From: Clitoria ternatea
Lineage: Eukaryota; Streptophyta; Magnoliopsida; Fabales; Fabaceae
Direction: 5' to 3'
Assembly (NCBI GenBank): GCA_037962975.1
Contig: CM075676.1
Coordinates: 22,687,001-22,751,000 of the forward strand
Length of the DNA stretch: 64,000 nucleotides
Numbering within the stretch: the first letter of the stretch is position 1; each line of letters starts with the position of its first letter. The notes under the pieces were generated by a model that saw nothing but the letters and a program-made list of their open reading frames with translations, had not been told where the DNA came from and did no database searches. This document shows positions 46,919 to 59,981 of this stretch, piece by piece. The translations under genes were made by a program, and so were the position numbers.

Positions 46919-48730
46919 CGATCTGAGCCAACGAAAGAGGCATCGTTTCCCTGAGACCGTCCAAGTGAGACCAGTGTCCTCTCTTACCCGACGTGGGAAG
47001 GCACTTTCATGAACTTGATAATAGACCTATGTGACACCGATCGAGGAGTCCTATTGCCCATGCTATGACTTGGAATCGCACCACCCAAGTCGATCCACGA
47101 ATTCTGGAAGTGGCAGACAGGGGACGGAAGTGGGAATAATTAAAAATTCCCCATCAGCCGCTGCTCCCCACAACCTGATTAGTGGCTAGGCTGCCTCCAC
47201 TGTGAGTGGAGGCTTGAGCTGTCCAAGCACTCAAATAGCGCCCAGAACCTCTATAGATGCCTCATCTGAAGAGGGACAAGGGGTTGGAAAATTTTAGGTC
47301 ATTTTTGAGTCAATACTCTGAGCATACTCCCCTGAGAACTTGTTCCGATCTCCAGAACCTCTTGACCCCAAAGCCCTTGAAGTTTGTTCCAGTGTTCAAA
47401 ACTGGAATCTTGGTTTCTCGCACCTCTTAATTGCTCCAGACCCTAAGGCATCACCAGGACACCGGATCGAACCCAGTTTTAGTGAACTCCATTTCCCAGA
47501 TACCGTCCAGATCCCCTAAATCATCCTCATCAACTTCATACCGGCTCTTACACCAAATCCTCACACCGTCCCTTCAGTGAGCTACACCGTCCCTCATAGT
47601 TCCGTAGCTACACCAGCGTCACTCCGGTTCCTACTATGCAAGTCCACACCGGTTCTCAGCATCCCTGTCACACCGGTTACATTTTGTTCCTTGTTTTCCC
47701 TACTTTTTTGTTATTTATTTTCCTGTCTGATTTGCTATTTTTGTTGAGTCTGTTGTCTTGTTTAAGTATATCTTGTTGAATTTCTTTTATTCTGCCTTGT
47801 AATCAATAACAACAATAAAAAGAAACCAAAATTTTCGTGTTCCTTTTAACCAATGTAGAAGCTGTTTTTAGTCAGTGTCATACGGAAATACTTTCATCTA
47901 CACTAATTCCTTAGGACTTGTGCACGTGCGAAGAACGTCGCCTTAAATAAGTCTTCCTCATGGGTATTATCCACCATCAATCGCATAGTTCTTTTTCTAA
48001 AACCACCGTCAAGAACTACGTAACCCTGATTTCTCGGTAACTCGAGAATACGTAGGAGCGGGACTTAACTCCCGTCGGGCCCATTTTCCTTTCTTTTATT
48101 TTTTTTATGTTTCTTTTGTAACTATCCTGTTTTTACCACTTCCATGAAAGTCAATTTAGGCGCGACGTCTTGTTGATTTTCCCCATTTTTGGTTAACTAT
48201 CACCACGATTCATGAGGAACGGGATACTTAGGACGAGACGTCCCGTTTATCCCTTTCCCATTTCAGACCTTGTATTTTGGTTAAAGGATGACTAATTTAG
48301 ACGCGACATCTTGTTAGCATTCTTTCCTTTCCCTGTTTTGTAATGAAGTTAAGGTTAATTTGGACGGGACGTTCTGTTGACCTTGCTTCGTCGCTTCATG
48401 TTCGCTCAGTTTTGTTCCCTCTGTTCTTTTAAAACATAAAAAATACAATAATAAAAAAGGAAAGAAATAATACATTTTTATAAGGCTATTCATGTCGAGT
48501 ACTTTCAATCCTGGTACTGTTTTTAACAGGCGACGTAGGGTGCTAATACATTCCCTACTCGTAACCGACTCCCGAATTCGAATCTCACCTTTTTTTAAAC
48601 CAGTGCTTTACTGAACTTAGTTTTTTCCCAATGTTTTTCCTGTGGATAAAAACGTTGGTGACGACTCCCGGTTCTTTATCTTTTTTCTCTTTCGAGGGTC
48701 GGCCGCGCCGCCGCGATCCCGTTCGCGACA
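46916..48730 (+). repeat. Element B 3' LTR, 5'-truncated
   Basis: It aligns with 28,984-30,632 plus 40,165-40,332 of the 5' LTR at about 97% by hand count. The first 2775 bp of the LTR, including all CCGAGTG sequence, are missing. The junction has the 5-base microhomology TACCG. Confidence 0.88.
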
Positions 48731-49890
48731 CATGTTATATAAATGTATAAAAATATTATACAAAATTTTCAAGTACTAAGATTTTAAAGATTGATAATTC
48801 CAAATTCGAGTTTTTAGTAATTGATTTTGAATTAACCTATAGACTTTCTAAAGAAGGTTGTGAAAAATATATTTAAGGCTTTGAAACTCAAATTATAAGG
48901 ATATTTGATTTGTGATTTGAAAAGGAACTGTACTAAAATTCTATGTGTGTATTTGAGAATTTGAAAAAGTACAGTTTACTGGGGTGGCTATGTCGCGATT
49001 CGTAGGCCCCGATAATATAATTGAGTTTCTAAAAGCCTTAACTAACTAAATACGCGAGTAGTTCATGCATCATGAATCATCAAAGAGAAACAAAAGGATA
49101 TTGTCTAGGGACGGATTATAGAAACCGGGGATACATTAGAGGAGGCTTAATTGTGAGCCTTGGGATGAGAGGGTGTGAAAGGGTGCTTCAGGGGACCTGG
49201 GGTAGCTCCCTAGTGTCGGGTACTTTCACAATAAAACCTTCTCAATCTGACTAGTCTCTAAGTGTTTCCATGCCAGTTGAGCTGTTCATGTTATTATTAT
49301 CCAAAATTATGGAACAGTGTAAACTCCTGGTTGGCCCAGTGCAAATTAAAATTTAAAGGGCCCACATATATAGGTAAGTTATGATGAAGATATGACATAT
49401 CATTCATACATTCATAATTGATTGCGTATGTAATTGTGATTGATATTATTATTCTAGTTTGTGAAAACCCTTTATTGCTTATGTCCCATTTGGGAATATT
49501 ATATTCTGTTTCTCACTCCTTTCTCTATGTTTTTGTTTCATATGTTTTAAATTAATGGTTCGTACAGAGGGAAGGATTGAAGAACATCGACAGTATATAT
49601 AGCACGTTCTAGAAAGGGAGCTCGGTATGAATACCGTGGTCCAATTGATAAATAATGTCATTAGGCAACTGCTCTTGGGCCATGAAAGTTTTCTTTCTTT
49701 CTAATAATGTTTAATATCTATTTTATTTGGATGAATGTAAAATTACTTTATAAATTTTAATGATATTCATGAGGTATTTCAGAAATATTGTATGTAATTT
49801 TATTCTGATAGTTTCTTTTTAACGATTATATTTTTAAAAAAAATCATGAATTTTTTAGAAATTATTGAGATGTAACTTCAGGGTGTTACA
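48731..49890 (+). repeat. Element A 3' LTR, second part
   Basis: It resumes the LTR of element A at CATGTTATATAAATG and ends GGGTGTTACA. The first five bases are the right TSD of element B. ATTCT, the right TSD of element A, follows at 49,891-49,895. Confidence 0.92.
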
Positions 49891-49895
49891 ATTCT

Positions 49896-51662
49896 AGTAG
49901 ACCCATGTAGCCTAAATTAAAATAAGGACAAAGTTTATTGCTTGACTTAGTAAAATTTAAGGCTAATTAATTAGCTAAGAAAAATTCTTAGCATGTGTCT
50001 TTCTATGGAAAAAATATGTTTTCCTAAATTATATATTATGATTGTCAATAAGTAAAAAAAAGATTTATAATGAAAATTCAAGACATGTACATGGATATTA
50101 CAATTATATAAAGTAACTCTAAATTATAGGTCAAAATTAATTTGGTCATGTCTCACAAAACAAAAAACTTATGAGTTAAACATTAAGGAGAATGAGACTA
50201 ACGATCATAGGAACCTAACATTTCTGATTAAAGATTACATGAAGAAAGTCCATATAGGTAATAACAAGTCACTTATTAGTCCTGTTATTATTTTGTCTCT
50301 TCCTATGGTATATGTGACTGTAGTGAACAATGGTTAAGCTTAAAAGCTTTTAATAGTTTTCATATCCTACATGTGTGATGTATAAAGTGAAATATACATT
50401 TGATGAAAGCACCTATATGAGTGTAGGGTAAAGTTGCTGCAATGGACTTATATGACAAAATTTATAGATCACTTATTAATTACCATACACATACATGATC
50501 TAATATGATTGATAAACCCCAGTCATATACCAAAGTGCATTTGGTTCATAAAAGTTTGTTTCACCAATGCACTATATGTTGAGTTTATAATAGTCTAGAG
50601 TTTGGTTCAGAGTCTAAAAGACATCATATTTAATCCATTAACATCTATGATGTTAACCTAAGTAATTTTTTCATATTTTGAAAAATATATATTATTTAAA
50701 ATTTTTGAAATATGTAAGAAATTATGGTGTATATCAAAAACTTTAAATAGAGTTGATTTCATTTTGATTAAAAGAGAGTAACATGATTAGTTTACAATTA
50801 AATTTTATAAATAAGTTTTGATTTAATCAAATCTTATTTTTTGACTTTGAATAAAACTTATTTCAGATTAGGTCTGTTGTTCTTATCTTAAATAATTGAC
50901 TTTGTACTCTTATTTGATCAATTTTGACTATCATTCTCTCCATTATCTTTCTTCTTCTTGAGACTTGAGTGGTTACATAAATATTTTATTTGAATCTAAC
51001 TTAAGAAGAGTGATTGAATTCTGAGATATCATATAACAAAACAAATCCTTAAATTTATTAGAAGGACAATATTATCACATGATTCAACTCATCAAGATTT
51101 ACAGCAGTTTCTTCAACCCGAAATAGCATTGTCATACGAATTTAGCTCCAACAATCATTTCGTATAATATGGACGTGAGAGCCTCAAAATGGAGTATCAG
51201 CATGAGAGTTGAATAGCGACAACATACATAAAATTTATTAAGCAAAAAGCCACAGCTCAGAATAATTGTTAGCGATAAATTCAACCCTGTAAACAAAGTA
51301 TAATATGAAGAAAACGATGAGTTTTCCAGTTTTAGCAGTGTTGATCTAAAGGATTCTAAACAATATGTCCATACAAGATATATTTTGTGTGACTAATCTT
51401 ATTACATTATGCTCAGTTGAATTCCCTAAACACAAAAACTTAATAAACACAATATGCAAGAGAAATGATAGATTCGGTAAGTTAATAACTTGTGACAACC
51501 TTTTATTAAAAATTATTGCATGAAAACATTCTATCAGCTGATTCAGCTTATGACTCAATTGACAATAATGTAGAATACACACTGTTGTCTACCTTGATTG
51601 TAAAACTATATTTGTGTTAATAAGACAGGAAAGGGGAGATAAATACCCTTAGGAATGCTTAT
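49896..51662. other. Intergenic DNA and 3' UTR of the prolyl 4-hydroxylase gene
   Basis: No gene is seen in 49,896-51,300. The final few hundred bases up to 51,662 are probably the 3' UTR of the minus-strand gene; TTTATT at 51,502-51,507 is an AATAAA signal on that strand. Confidence 0.5.
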
Positions 51663-54600
51663 TTAAGCATTGTATTCTCGGAGACGCATCCACTTGGTAC
51701 ATGACCACTTATTACCCTTAATCACTGGACAGCTACCTGAAAATTATCTCAAAAAACAGACAAATTGTTAATTTATCTTCTCTAAAAGTGAAAGATCGTT
51801 GACATCACAAGAAGATCAGTTACAGAAATAGATTAAACTATGTTTTAAAGTGGTAATGTTTTTTGAGTTCGGATATGATTGACATAACGCGTAAAGCTAG
51901 TAGAAAAAGTTTATGAAAACTACAAAACTAACTAAAAGCTGAAAATTTGTAATAAACAAGTAAAGTTTCCCCAAATGCCAAAAATAATGAAAGAGAAACT
52001 AACCATGCAAGCTCGATGGATCTAAAGTTGCATCAGGCTTCATGCTCCAGAAAAGTAAAGCATCACCCATATTTGGTTTAATTGAAAGTCCTTGTTTGCC
52101 GCAATCTGAAAGATCGTTCCACCAAGGCACGGAGCTGAAATTTCCCTTTGCAACTGGGAAGACTGTCTCACCTCCTTCTTCAACATCTGTACTGTACCAT
52201 TAAAGTACAAAAAGTGCAGAGCATGAGCATCTGAGTTCACATCCAAGACAAATTGAAGTATCAACAAATAAGAGGCAAGTGGAGACACTTACAGGTACAT
52301 TAATACTGTTGCCATACGCTGACCCCCATTCATAGTGTTAAATTTGTCCATAAAGTAGTCAAAGTGAGGGTCATACTTTTGTCCAACTTCATAATGGAGA
52401 ACTTGAAGTCCTTCACCATGCTCTGCATATTGTGACGCTGAGGTAAAGCTTATGCATTGGTTTTTACAAGAATATGATGCAAAATAACATAGTAGCTTAT
52501 GCATTCAACGTGACATGAATGTATAAGCACCGTCCAGAATTTAAATGTTTATATGATTAAAATTTCACATTCATAAATCAAATTAAGCCGATAAAAAAAT
52601 ATAAAACAAATTAATTGTACTAAATCCTAAAAGATTACTCTTATTAAAATGTCATTTGAATCTACAAAGAGACTTTGGGTCATTATTTATACATTAAAAA
52701 AGACTTTGAGTTCCGCTCAACTTCTAATACGTATGTATAATCTCATAAAATAAGGAAATAGAGATAGTTTCTTAGAATTGAGGAGATATACATAATGTCA
52801 ATAAAAAAGATATGAGAGACTTATAAAAATGTCATCACTAATGAGATTTCCAAGCAATATTTTGTTATATGTTTGTTTCCTTTTCATATACAAAAGAAAA
52901 TCTAGAAAAGCATAAGGGATAGCAAGCAGAATAATGAAGCACAGACACAATTTCAACTCCTCAAAATTTACAGGGGTGAGTCTCATGCAGGTTTGTCAAA
53001 AAGATCATTCATAAAACATATGTAGTACACACAAAAACTAAAGAAGTAAGGGTGTAACTTAATTAAGAGTTTAAGTTATTTTTAAGTAATAATTAGAAAA
53101 CTTATTAAAATAAATTAAAAATAACTTATTTTAATAAGCTATATACAAATAACTTACGAGAGTTGTAAGTTATTTTTATTTTCTTAAAATTTGAATATTA
53201 TCTTAAAAACTTATAACAATCCTTTTTCATTTTATTTTTTTCACTATCAATTTAAAGTAAATGTCATTTTCCAAAGTCAAAACTAAGGAAGAGGTCTTAA
53301 ATCTCATTGATTAAAATGTATAACCTATACCATCTCAATAACTAATTCCTGCATTTACTCCAAACTAATCTCAATAGATTTAGTATTTAAGATACTAAAT
53401 ATATTTTAGATTATAACTAGCAAGCCTGCAAGAGATGAATGATTGTTATACATAAGAGATAAATATTATGATGACAACTGCCTTAATAAATATCAAACAC
53501 TCCTGGTGAATCAAAAGTAAATTTATCATATTACATCATTGTATTTTTCATGTAAGTATAAAGTCTTAAAATTTACTTCTTATGAATATATATTATTTTA
53601 AATTTTGTTGCCATAACAACCCAAAATTTATAGGTCTAAGATTAGTATAAATTAAGGGATTCTAGAGGAGAGTCCCTAAACACAAGGACACCGTATGGTT
53701 ATTCAACTTGGTTGGTCAAACCTTAGTGTGGACTAACCTTAAAAATAAATACTACTGTCAAACAGAATTTTAAGTGTCTCAAATAGTGTGAAAGATGAAT
53801 ATCAACCCGTAGATTTTTTTCATTTTCTTAATTTTGTTTCCCCAGTTGTAAACCAAAAGGGGTGTAGGGATGGCCCTCTGACACTCATACCATTATTGAC
53901 TTGATAGTTGACACAAATGTGAACCAGGAAAATTAATGAAATGAATCCTCTGATTTTATCAGTGATGAAAACTCACAAGAATGTAGCAAAAAAGAGGAAG
54001 TACATACCAATAGGTATAAAAGTAAAATCCGCAATTCTTTTTTCAATATTCCTCACAATTTTATCACGTCCTCTGGCCAGAAAAGTTCCAGAGCTTGTCC
54101 GTACTCTAAATGTAAGAGAATAAGTAAAGATAAGGTTTGCTGCCAACAAAGTGGCAAGGAAAAGATATTTATTTTTCAATACTGAACTCAAAGGACACTT
54201 CATAGAGAAATATAGGAAGGAAAATCCAAGTCCAACCTGCTGTCTTTACTCATTCCAGTTTCACTATCAGCAACTGTTGACTTTTGCATGCTGGGCTTAG
54301 CTATGTTCATTAGATATTCACATTCTTCCCTGGTCTCCTCACATTAAACAGCCAAATTTCAGTATTTCAAAGGTGGGAGACATTGCAATATTCATACTAT
54401 AATAGGGCCCTAACCTTAAATAATAGTTGAAAACAATATAAGGATATCATGCTACAAAATTAAAAATGCCTGATAACTTGGAAAACTGAAAATCAGCAGT
54501 CCATTTTTCAATCTTTCCTAAACCATGAATTATAATAAAGAAAAAATCGCCTCTGTAAAAGATTATGAGCTTGCTGGTGCAAAATGAGTAAACAGTATAC

Positions 54601-56210
54601 ATGGAATGAAAATTACTGTATTGCGTTTGGAATGAGAAAATTGGGAGAACATTTTCAATTTCTGTTGTCTAATGACCTTCGCTGGATTGGTTTTCCATAC
54701 ATGTAATGATCAATTAAATTGAGATTTAACTAATAAAAAAATATGTTAATTTTAAGTTTTAACTACTTTAAATAATATGAAGAAATAATTTTAACATTAG
54801 ATTTTTTTTTTTTCACAATTTTGGTTCCTTAATCTTCAATTGGTTACCAAGAAGGGACACCGTCATTTGGTTACCAAGAAGGGACACCGTCTTTTTCTAA
54901 GTTGTGAAAGTTTTTTTTAAAGTAGTCGAAAATAAAATATTACAAAAAAAAAAACGTTTTTATCATTAATGTAGTTTGTTGTAATTTTCAACAGTGTCAA
55001 TACAATTTCTGAACGTGTCAGAAAAATTGGATTTACAAAACCATTTTAAACTCCCCTATTTATAAAGCATAAACATGATTAGTAAAATCTAAAAGATATG
55101 TTTCAATATAAAAAAGCGTAAGAAAAAATGAGAAAAGAAAAAATACAAAGAAATTAATGTACAAAATATGATTATTTTTTATTAATATTATTTATTAATA
55201 AAAATGTTTTTTTAAAGTGATAGTTATACTTTGATTTTCTCACCATTTTGGTGAGACAATTATCACTCGTATCAAAAAAAAAAAAAACTCATCATATATA
55301 AGCTAAATTTTGTCAAATAAAAAAATTTTCACACAACACTCTTTTTCTCGCATATTTTTTCTCCTTATTTATGCGCTGATTTTGAGAAAAGTTTTGTTGT
55401 GTTAAGACAATGTCTAGTGTTTTGACTAACACGTTATTCAATGATTCTAGGAGTTGATTATTGAGAGTGATTAATCTTACGGCTCCCGAATAAAAATACC
55501 ATGATAATCTCCCTCCCAAAAAATTGATGATGATAGGGTGTCTTTTATCTTACATGTTTGTTTTTTTGCCATCTATTTTTCTTACTTAACAAAAAAGAAA
55601 AACGTAGTGTAAATTCCATCCAACATTTTAGCCTACCTTCATACCTCTGTTGAGTTGAAAACAATAAATGTGAGATGAAGGAAAAAACTAATCCTATGAT
55701 TCAATAAAATTTTAAATATTTTAAACCACATAAAAATTAATATTAATTTTTAATTTTTTTTTTCAACAGCCTTCTCCTCCCGTAATTCCCACAGGCAAAA
55801 CACCCGATGAAAAATTTGTTAGTTTGACGTGCAATACACGCAAATGGAAGTGAATAATGAAGAAGACTAACCAGAAAATTATGATAGAGAAAAGCTCTAG
55901 GCTCCCAGGAGATTATGTCAACCCACTGTTTTGGCAGGGCATCTTGACCTTGGGTTCTGCGTGAAAAGAAGAAGAAAGAAATTTATTAGATGAGTTGAAG
56001 GAAACGAAGCGGTTGAAGGGGGTTAGATTACATGTGAGTGTGGCGAAGGATGGAGTTGAGATCGTTGGGTCTGTGAAGAGAAGCAGAAGAGGAGGTGTTG
56101 GGAATGGAGAGAATGGCGATGAGAAGGAGGAATGTACAGGTGAGCAGCATGTTGAGCATCAATGTTCCTGAATTTGTCGACCATTTTCGTGACTTCCTCG
56201 TCTTCACCAT
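51663..56210 (-). CDS. P4H: Prolyl 4-hydroxylase, 283 aa, seven exons
   Basis: On the minus strand the exons are 56210-56032, 55956-55872, 54334-54237, 54105-54008, 52422-52293, 52191-52004 and 51736-51663, all GT-AG, totalling 852 nt. The enzyme is an Fe(II)/2-oxoglutarate dioxygenase that hydroxylates proline in extensins and arabinogalactan proteins in the ER/Golgi. A basic N-terminus (MVKTRKSRKW) precedes a membrane anchor at about 17-35, giving a type II topology. WVDIISWEPRAFLYHNFL leads the catalytic domain. The iron ligands are H173 and D175 (PHFD) and H259 (SLHG); K269, ten residues later, should bind 2-oxoglutarate. The WWNDLS and MGDALLFWS motifs are of the AtP4H3/P4H10 type. Length is normal and nothing is missing. 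The ATG at 56,210 is the first in this frame; a TM-containing start supports it. Confidence 0.92.
54841..54893. repeat. 27-bp tandem duplication in intron
   Basis: TGGTTACCAAGAAGGGACAC occurs at 54,841 and 54,868, in the second intron of the prolyl 4-hydroxylase gene. Confidence 0.9.
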
Positions 56211-57760
56211 CTCCGAAGAGAATGAAGGAAATGGAGGAACAACACACTTTTTCTAATATTTCTTTTCCCCTCTCTGTGGGCTGCGCTTCCGTTTTCGCTG
56301 TCTGTTTTCTACTTTTAATAACAATTACCTCCTTTATTCAAAACATCATTAAAACTTCCTCTTTATAATTCTTATATGTTTTTTTTACTTTTATTTCATT
56401 AAAAAATACTTTTAGACACGAATTCTAAAGCAACAAACTTTGAAAGCTTAATTTGTCCAAGCATTGAAATGAAAATAAATTTCATTTTCCCTCACAACCT
56501 CAATAATTCCAGCTGATAAAATTAAACATATAAATCGAGACTGATTTAGAATGATTTTTAGTTTTATATCAAAGGCTTGGTTATCACTTTTATTATAATG
56601 ATAGTGAAAATAATAATAGTAATAGGAATATCTTATCAATATTAAAAATAATAATATCAGCAAGAATAAATATATAGAAGGACATATGGTGTCCACATTT
56701 TCCATTACCAATTTACACTTGAAATTATTAAAAAAATTTAAAATGTATAATTTTAAAATTTATTTAATAAAATTAAATAAGTTTATTTTATAAATAGCAT
56801 GTTAATTTAAATTATTTTTATTGTATATATTTAATCAAACAAAGGTTAAATATAAAAATTATAACATAAAACAATTTTTTTCTTTTAAAACCTGATAGAA
56901 ACAATTTTTAAAATGACAAAAAAAATCATCTTAACAAAGATTTTGTTGAGCAGGTTCTGTTTTTAAATATGTTTCCGAGAAAAAAATCATAAACTCAAAA
57001 ATGCCCAAAAAAGGCTTTAGGTGATTTTTTAATTGTAGTGTATTTTTATCACTATGTCAATATCATTGTTATAGTGTTTTGTTTTTTGTATTTATGTTAT
57101 TGCTTTCCATCAAAATTAGAAATTTATAATGTTTTACAAAAATTAAAACAAGATTTTGGTTTATAAATAATCATGAAATTTCAACCCTTATAAAGACATT
57201 ATTCAATTTTAATCTTTAAATCTAAAAATATTTGATTTTAATTTTTTGCGATGAACTAAATATCTAAACCTTATTTTTATAATGTTGGAAGGCTTAAAAT
57301 TGTCGTAGAAAATGACTTAGAATTGAATCAAATTTTCGAAGGACTACAACTAAAACCTTACTAATATTATTAGTTTCCGGTAACTTATTTAAGCATTTAT
57401 CATTCAATAACAGTAAAGCGCCAAAACCGTCTAATTATTATTGTCTATTTAATGATGTTGACTTTCTAATAAAAATACTACGTTTTGAGTGCTCCTTCGG
57501 CGTCAATATTCCGCTCGTCCCTTATGATTTATAACACATAAATTTTTCAGATAATCTATAATTTATAAATTATGTAAAATAATTTTAAAAGATATATAAT
57601 ATTTTAATTATATAAAACATTAAAATTGTCCTTTTTAAATAAATAAAAATATAAAAATAATAACTAAGCAATTCATAACTTTTGAAAAATTATAAGTTAC
57701 TTCGAGTAGTTTTTTAAAAGTCATAAACTCTTAAAAAAACATAAGCTATCTCCGCCAAAC
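56211..57760. other. Intergenic, includes promoter of the prolyl 4-hydroxylase gene
   Basis: The promoter of the minus-strand gene should lie just above 56,260. Beyond it the DNA is AT-rich with no recognisable gene; short frames are chance. Confidence 0.5.
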
Positions 57761-57761
57761 A

Positions 57762-58240
57762 TAGGGGTGTTCATCATTTGATTCGCACTGAACAAAATTG
57801 TCCATCAATCCAAAATAACCTAAAAATCAATCAAATTAAAACCATAAAAAATCACATTTTGTGTGTGTTTTGGATTGGATTTCGGATTTACTTTTGAAAA
57901 TTAAACTAAGCTCAACGGAACTGTAATTTTCAATATATTACTTCTATGTTTATATTACATTACTAAATTACATACACATGCTTTAAACCTAAAGTAAGAC
58001 TTAAAAGATTCTAGATAGTGATTTGTGATTTTTTTTTTATTATACTAAATTTTTTTACAATTGAAGTGGTTATTCTTAAGTTCATTAGGCTAGAATTATA
58101 TGTCTTATACTTGATTTTACAAAAAAATATAATTAATATAAGACCAAATTGAATCAAAACGTAACTTAGTAATGTGATTAGACCAGATGATATTTTATAT
58201 AAAAACTGAATCGATTCAGATCGCAAACACCTATAGTTAA
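57762..58240. mobile_element. Possible hAT-like MITE
   Basis: The left end ATAGGGGTGTTCATC and, on the other strand, the right end CTATAGGTGTTTGCG form an imperfect inverted pair of the type common in plant hAT MITEs, and GATTCG/GATTCAG words lie just inside both ends. No 8-bp TSD was found, so the call is weak. Confidence 0.35.
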
Positions 58241-59981
58241 ATAAACACCCAGTGTTGAGACTGTTGTTATTTCACTTTTTGTGTTTGTTTGGTAATCTAG
58301 TTATATAAATAAGGTTTAACCAACTTATCTAATAATTAGGGTTGATCTAGCATTGTCGTTTGAGATATTTAAAAACTCTATTTGATAAACAGATTAAAAA
58401 TTTATTTCTAACTAAGACGTGTTATCTCTTTAAAAGATAACTGACAGTTCAAATCAGATTATATATATGTTCTACATCATTTAATTTGCTTGGTTGTTGA
58501 GAAAACTATAGGGGAAAGAGTATGATAAAAAATATGAGAAAGAAATTAATGTAAAAGCCAAGAAATTATTTTTCTTTAATATATTGGTTCATTACAAAAA
58601 TGCGAGAAAAAGGTAATAAAAATTGTTAAGTTATAATGCATTGTCATCAAAATGGACACAAAGGTCACTATGCAAAATTGATGAGTTTTAAGATTTTTTC
58701 TCCACTTTAAAACTTTCTCATAATATAATATAAAAGTTGTCAAATGGAAGAAAATAATCTCAGACTATTTTTTTATCATAAATTTTTCTCATACTTTTCA
58801 CCTTCCAAACACACCATAAAGTTATACAGGAATTGTCGTATTTCGCTTGAATGTAAGAAAATAATAGCTTATATTGATTAAAAATGTAAAATGCTAACTA
58901 GTACCCTAAGAGTTCTTGTTTTAATCAACTCCAAATTTAGAGAAAATGATTTAGATTTAACTTAGTTGATATTGAATCTTCATTATATAACTTTCTATGA
59001 TGGGTTGGTTTTGTGAACATAGGGACCTATTTTTACTACAATATATTTTACGGACCTGTTTATGTCATATGGTTGTCATGCCAAAACTCTGTTGGCTACA
59101 TAGGTATTGTTAGTACCTACTGTTTCTTTATCAATTCTAATTATATATATCTTTAGACGATGTATCATATGAGAAAATCTTTCTCAGGTGAGAGTGAGAG
59201 GAATAAATCTAAACCGTTAGATCTTCTTATTGATGGTTGAGATTAAAATATATTAATCATGTGACTTTTTTAAAAATTCACGTGACTTTTTAAGTGATCA
59301 TGTGATCTTGAAAAACTTTTAATCATGACCATTTAAGTATGATTGTACGACTCAAATTTGTTCCTCTTATTCTTACCTAAAAGAACCTTTCTCATAAAAT
59401 ATATCTTATATATATATATATAACCTTTCAGTCTCTATGATGGTTTTAAGGTTTTTGCTTTGTTCAATGCTTTGATTTGAATGTTCTTCAAATCTTTTAG
59501 ACTTCAAATTCAACACGCGTGCATTTATATTCAACTTGAAATCTTAATATTAATTGCTTTTAACAACCTCCTTGATATATGAATGAAGTTTCATGATGAT
59601 ATGAAAGCATTAATGGTATGACATCTTTTGAGACATTATTTTTTTCACTCATAATCATAAGGCTTCTTGCTTTAGATTAATTCAATTTTGGGATAATTTT
59701 AGTTCTGCTTGTGATCTTCTCAATAAATATAACTTTTGATATCATCTGCTTCGTCACCAAATCTATTTCATTTAGTTTCTTTGCTACTTCTTTTACACAA
59801 TAAAATTATTATATCACTTCATAATCAAAGATCTTAACTAAATTATTTTTGGACAATCTTCCTCTTTTTGTTATTGATGTGAGCCTAGCTTGGGTTTTCT
59901 TTCATTTTTCTTTAGGTCATTGTATTTGGGCTTATTTCTTCATTTTTAATATTGGGCCTAGCTCAAAATAACATTTCTGTA
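58241..59981. other. AT-rich intergenic DNA
   Basis: No gene, RNA or clear element is recognised. A TA tract lies at 59,408-59,422. Confidence 0.5.

Larger units (their letters stand above)
26209..48730 (+). mobile_element. Element B: pol-less Ogre/Tat-like LTR retrotransposon
   Basis: The element starts TGTGAACACC and ends GTTCGCGACA, flanked by CATGT at 26204-26208 and 48731-48735. Without element C it is about 13 kb. Only gag (41,743-42,891) and a 38-codon piece resembling the Ogre pol leader (43,143-43,256) are present; protease, RT, RNase H and integrase are absent. The gag tail with HAGAPGHSTEDC and the GACAACTCCACTGGGGAC primer site are typical of the Ogre/Tat group. The 3' LTR lacks its first 2775 bp. 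It could only have moved by using proteins from another element, unless the deletions came after insertion. Confidence 0.85.
16746..49890 (+). mobile_element. Element A: Tekay/Del-like chromovirus LTR retrotransposon, interrupted
   Basis: The element has TGTAACACCC...GTTACA LTRs, a 5-bp TSD, an initiator-Met tRNA type PBS, gag with zinc knuckles, protease, RT, RNase H, integrase and a chromodomain-like tail, in the Ty3/gypsy order. Without the nested insertion it is about 10.6 kb. Its 3' LTR is split by element B at 26204-26208. The LTRs differ at about 4% by hand count over the first 450 bp, the highest of the three elements. It is not autonomous: many stops and at least two frameshifts. Confidence 0.93.

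Noticed and set aside
48910..49254. Small ORF 49,072-49,254 as a gene
   Set aside because: It is inside the 3' LTR of element A and is matched by the same DNA in the 5' LTR at about 18,900-19,080.
52040..52288. 82-codon minus-strand frame
   Set aside because: It is a shadow frame of exon 6 of the prolyl 4-hydroxylase gene plus intron.
53040..53230. AT-rich stem-like segment as a MITE
   Set aside because: AACTTATTTTAATAAG-type self-complementarity is expected in such AT-rich DNA, and no TSD or clear ends were found.
56023..56247. Alternative minus-strand frame starting MCCSSISF
   Set aside because: The other frame from 56,210 has a membrane anchor and splices in phase to give a complete prolyl 4-hydroxylase.
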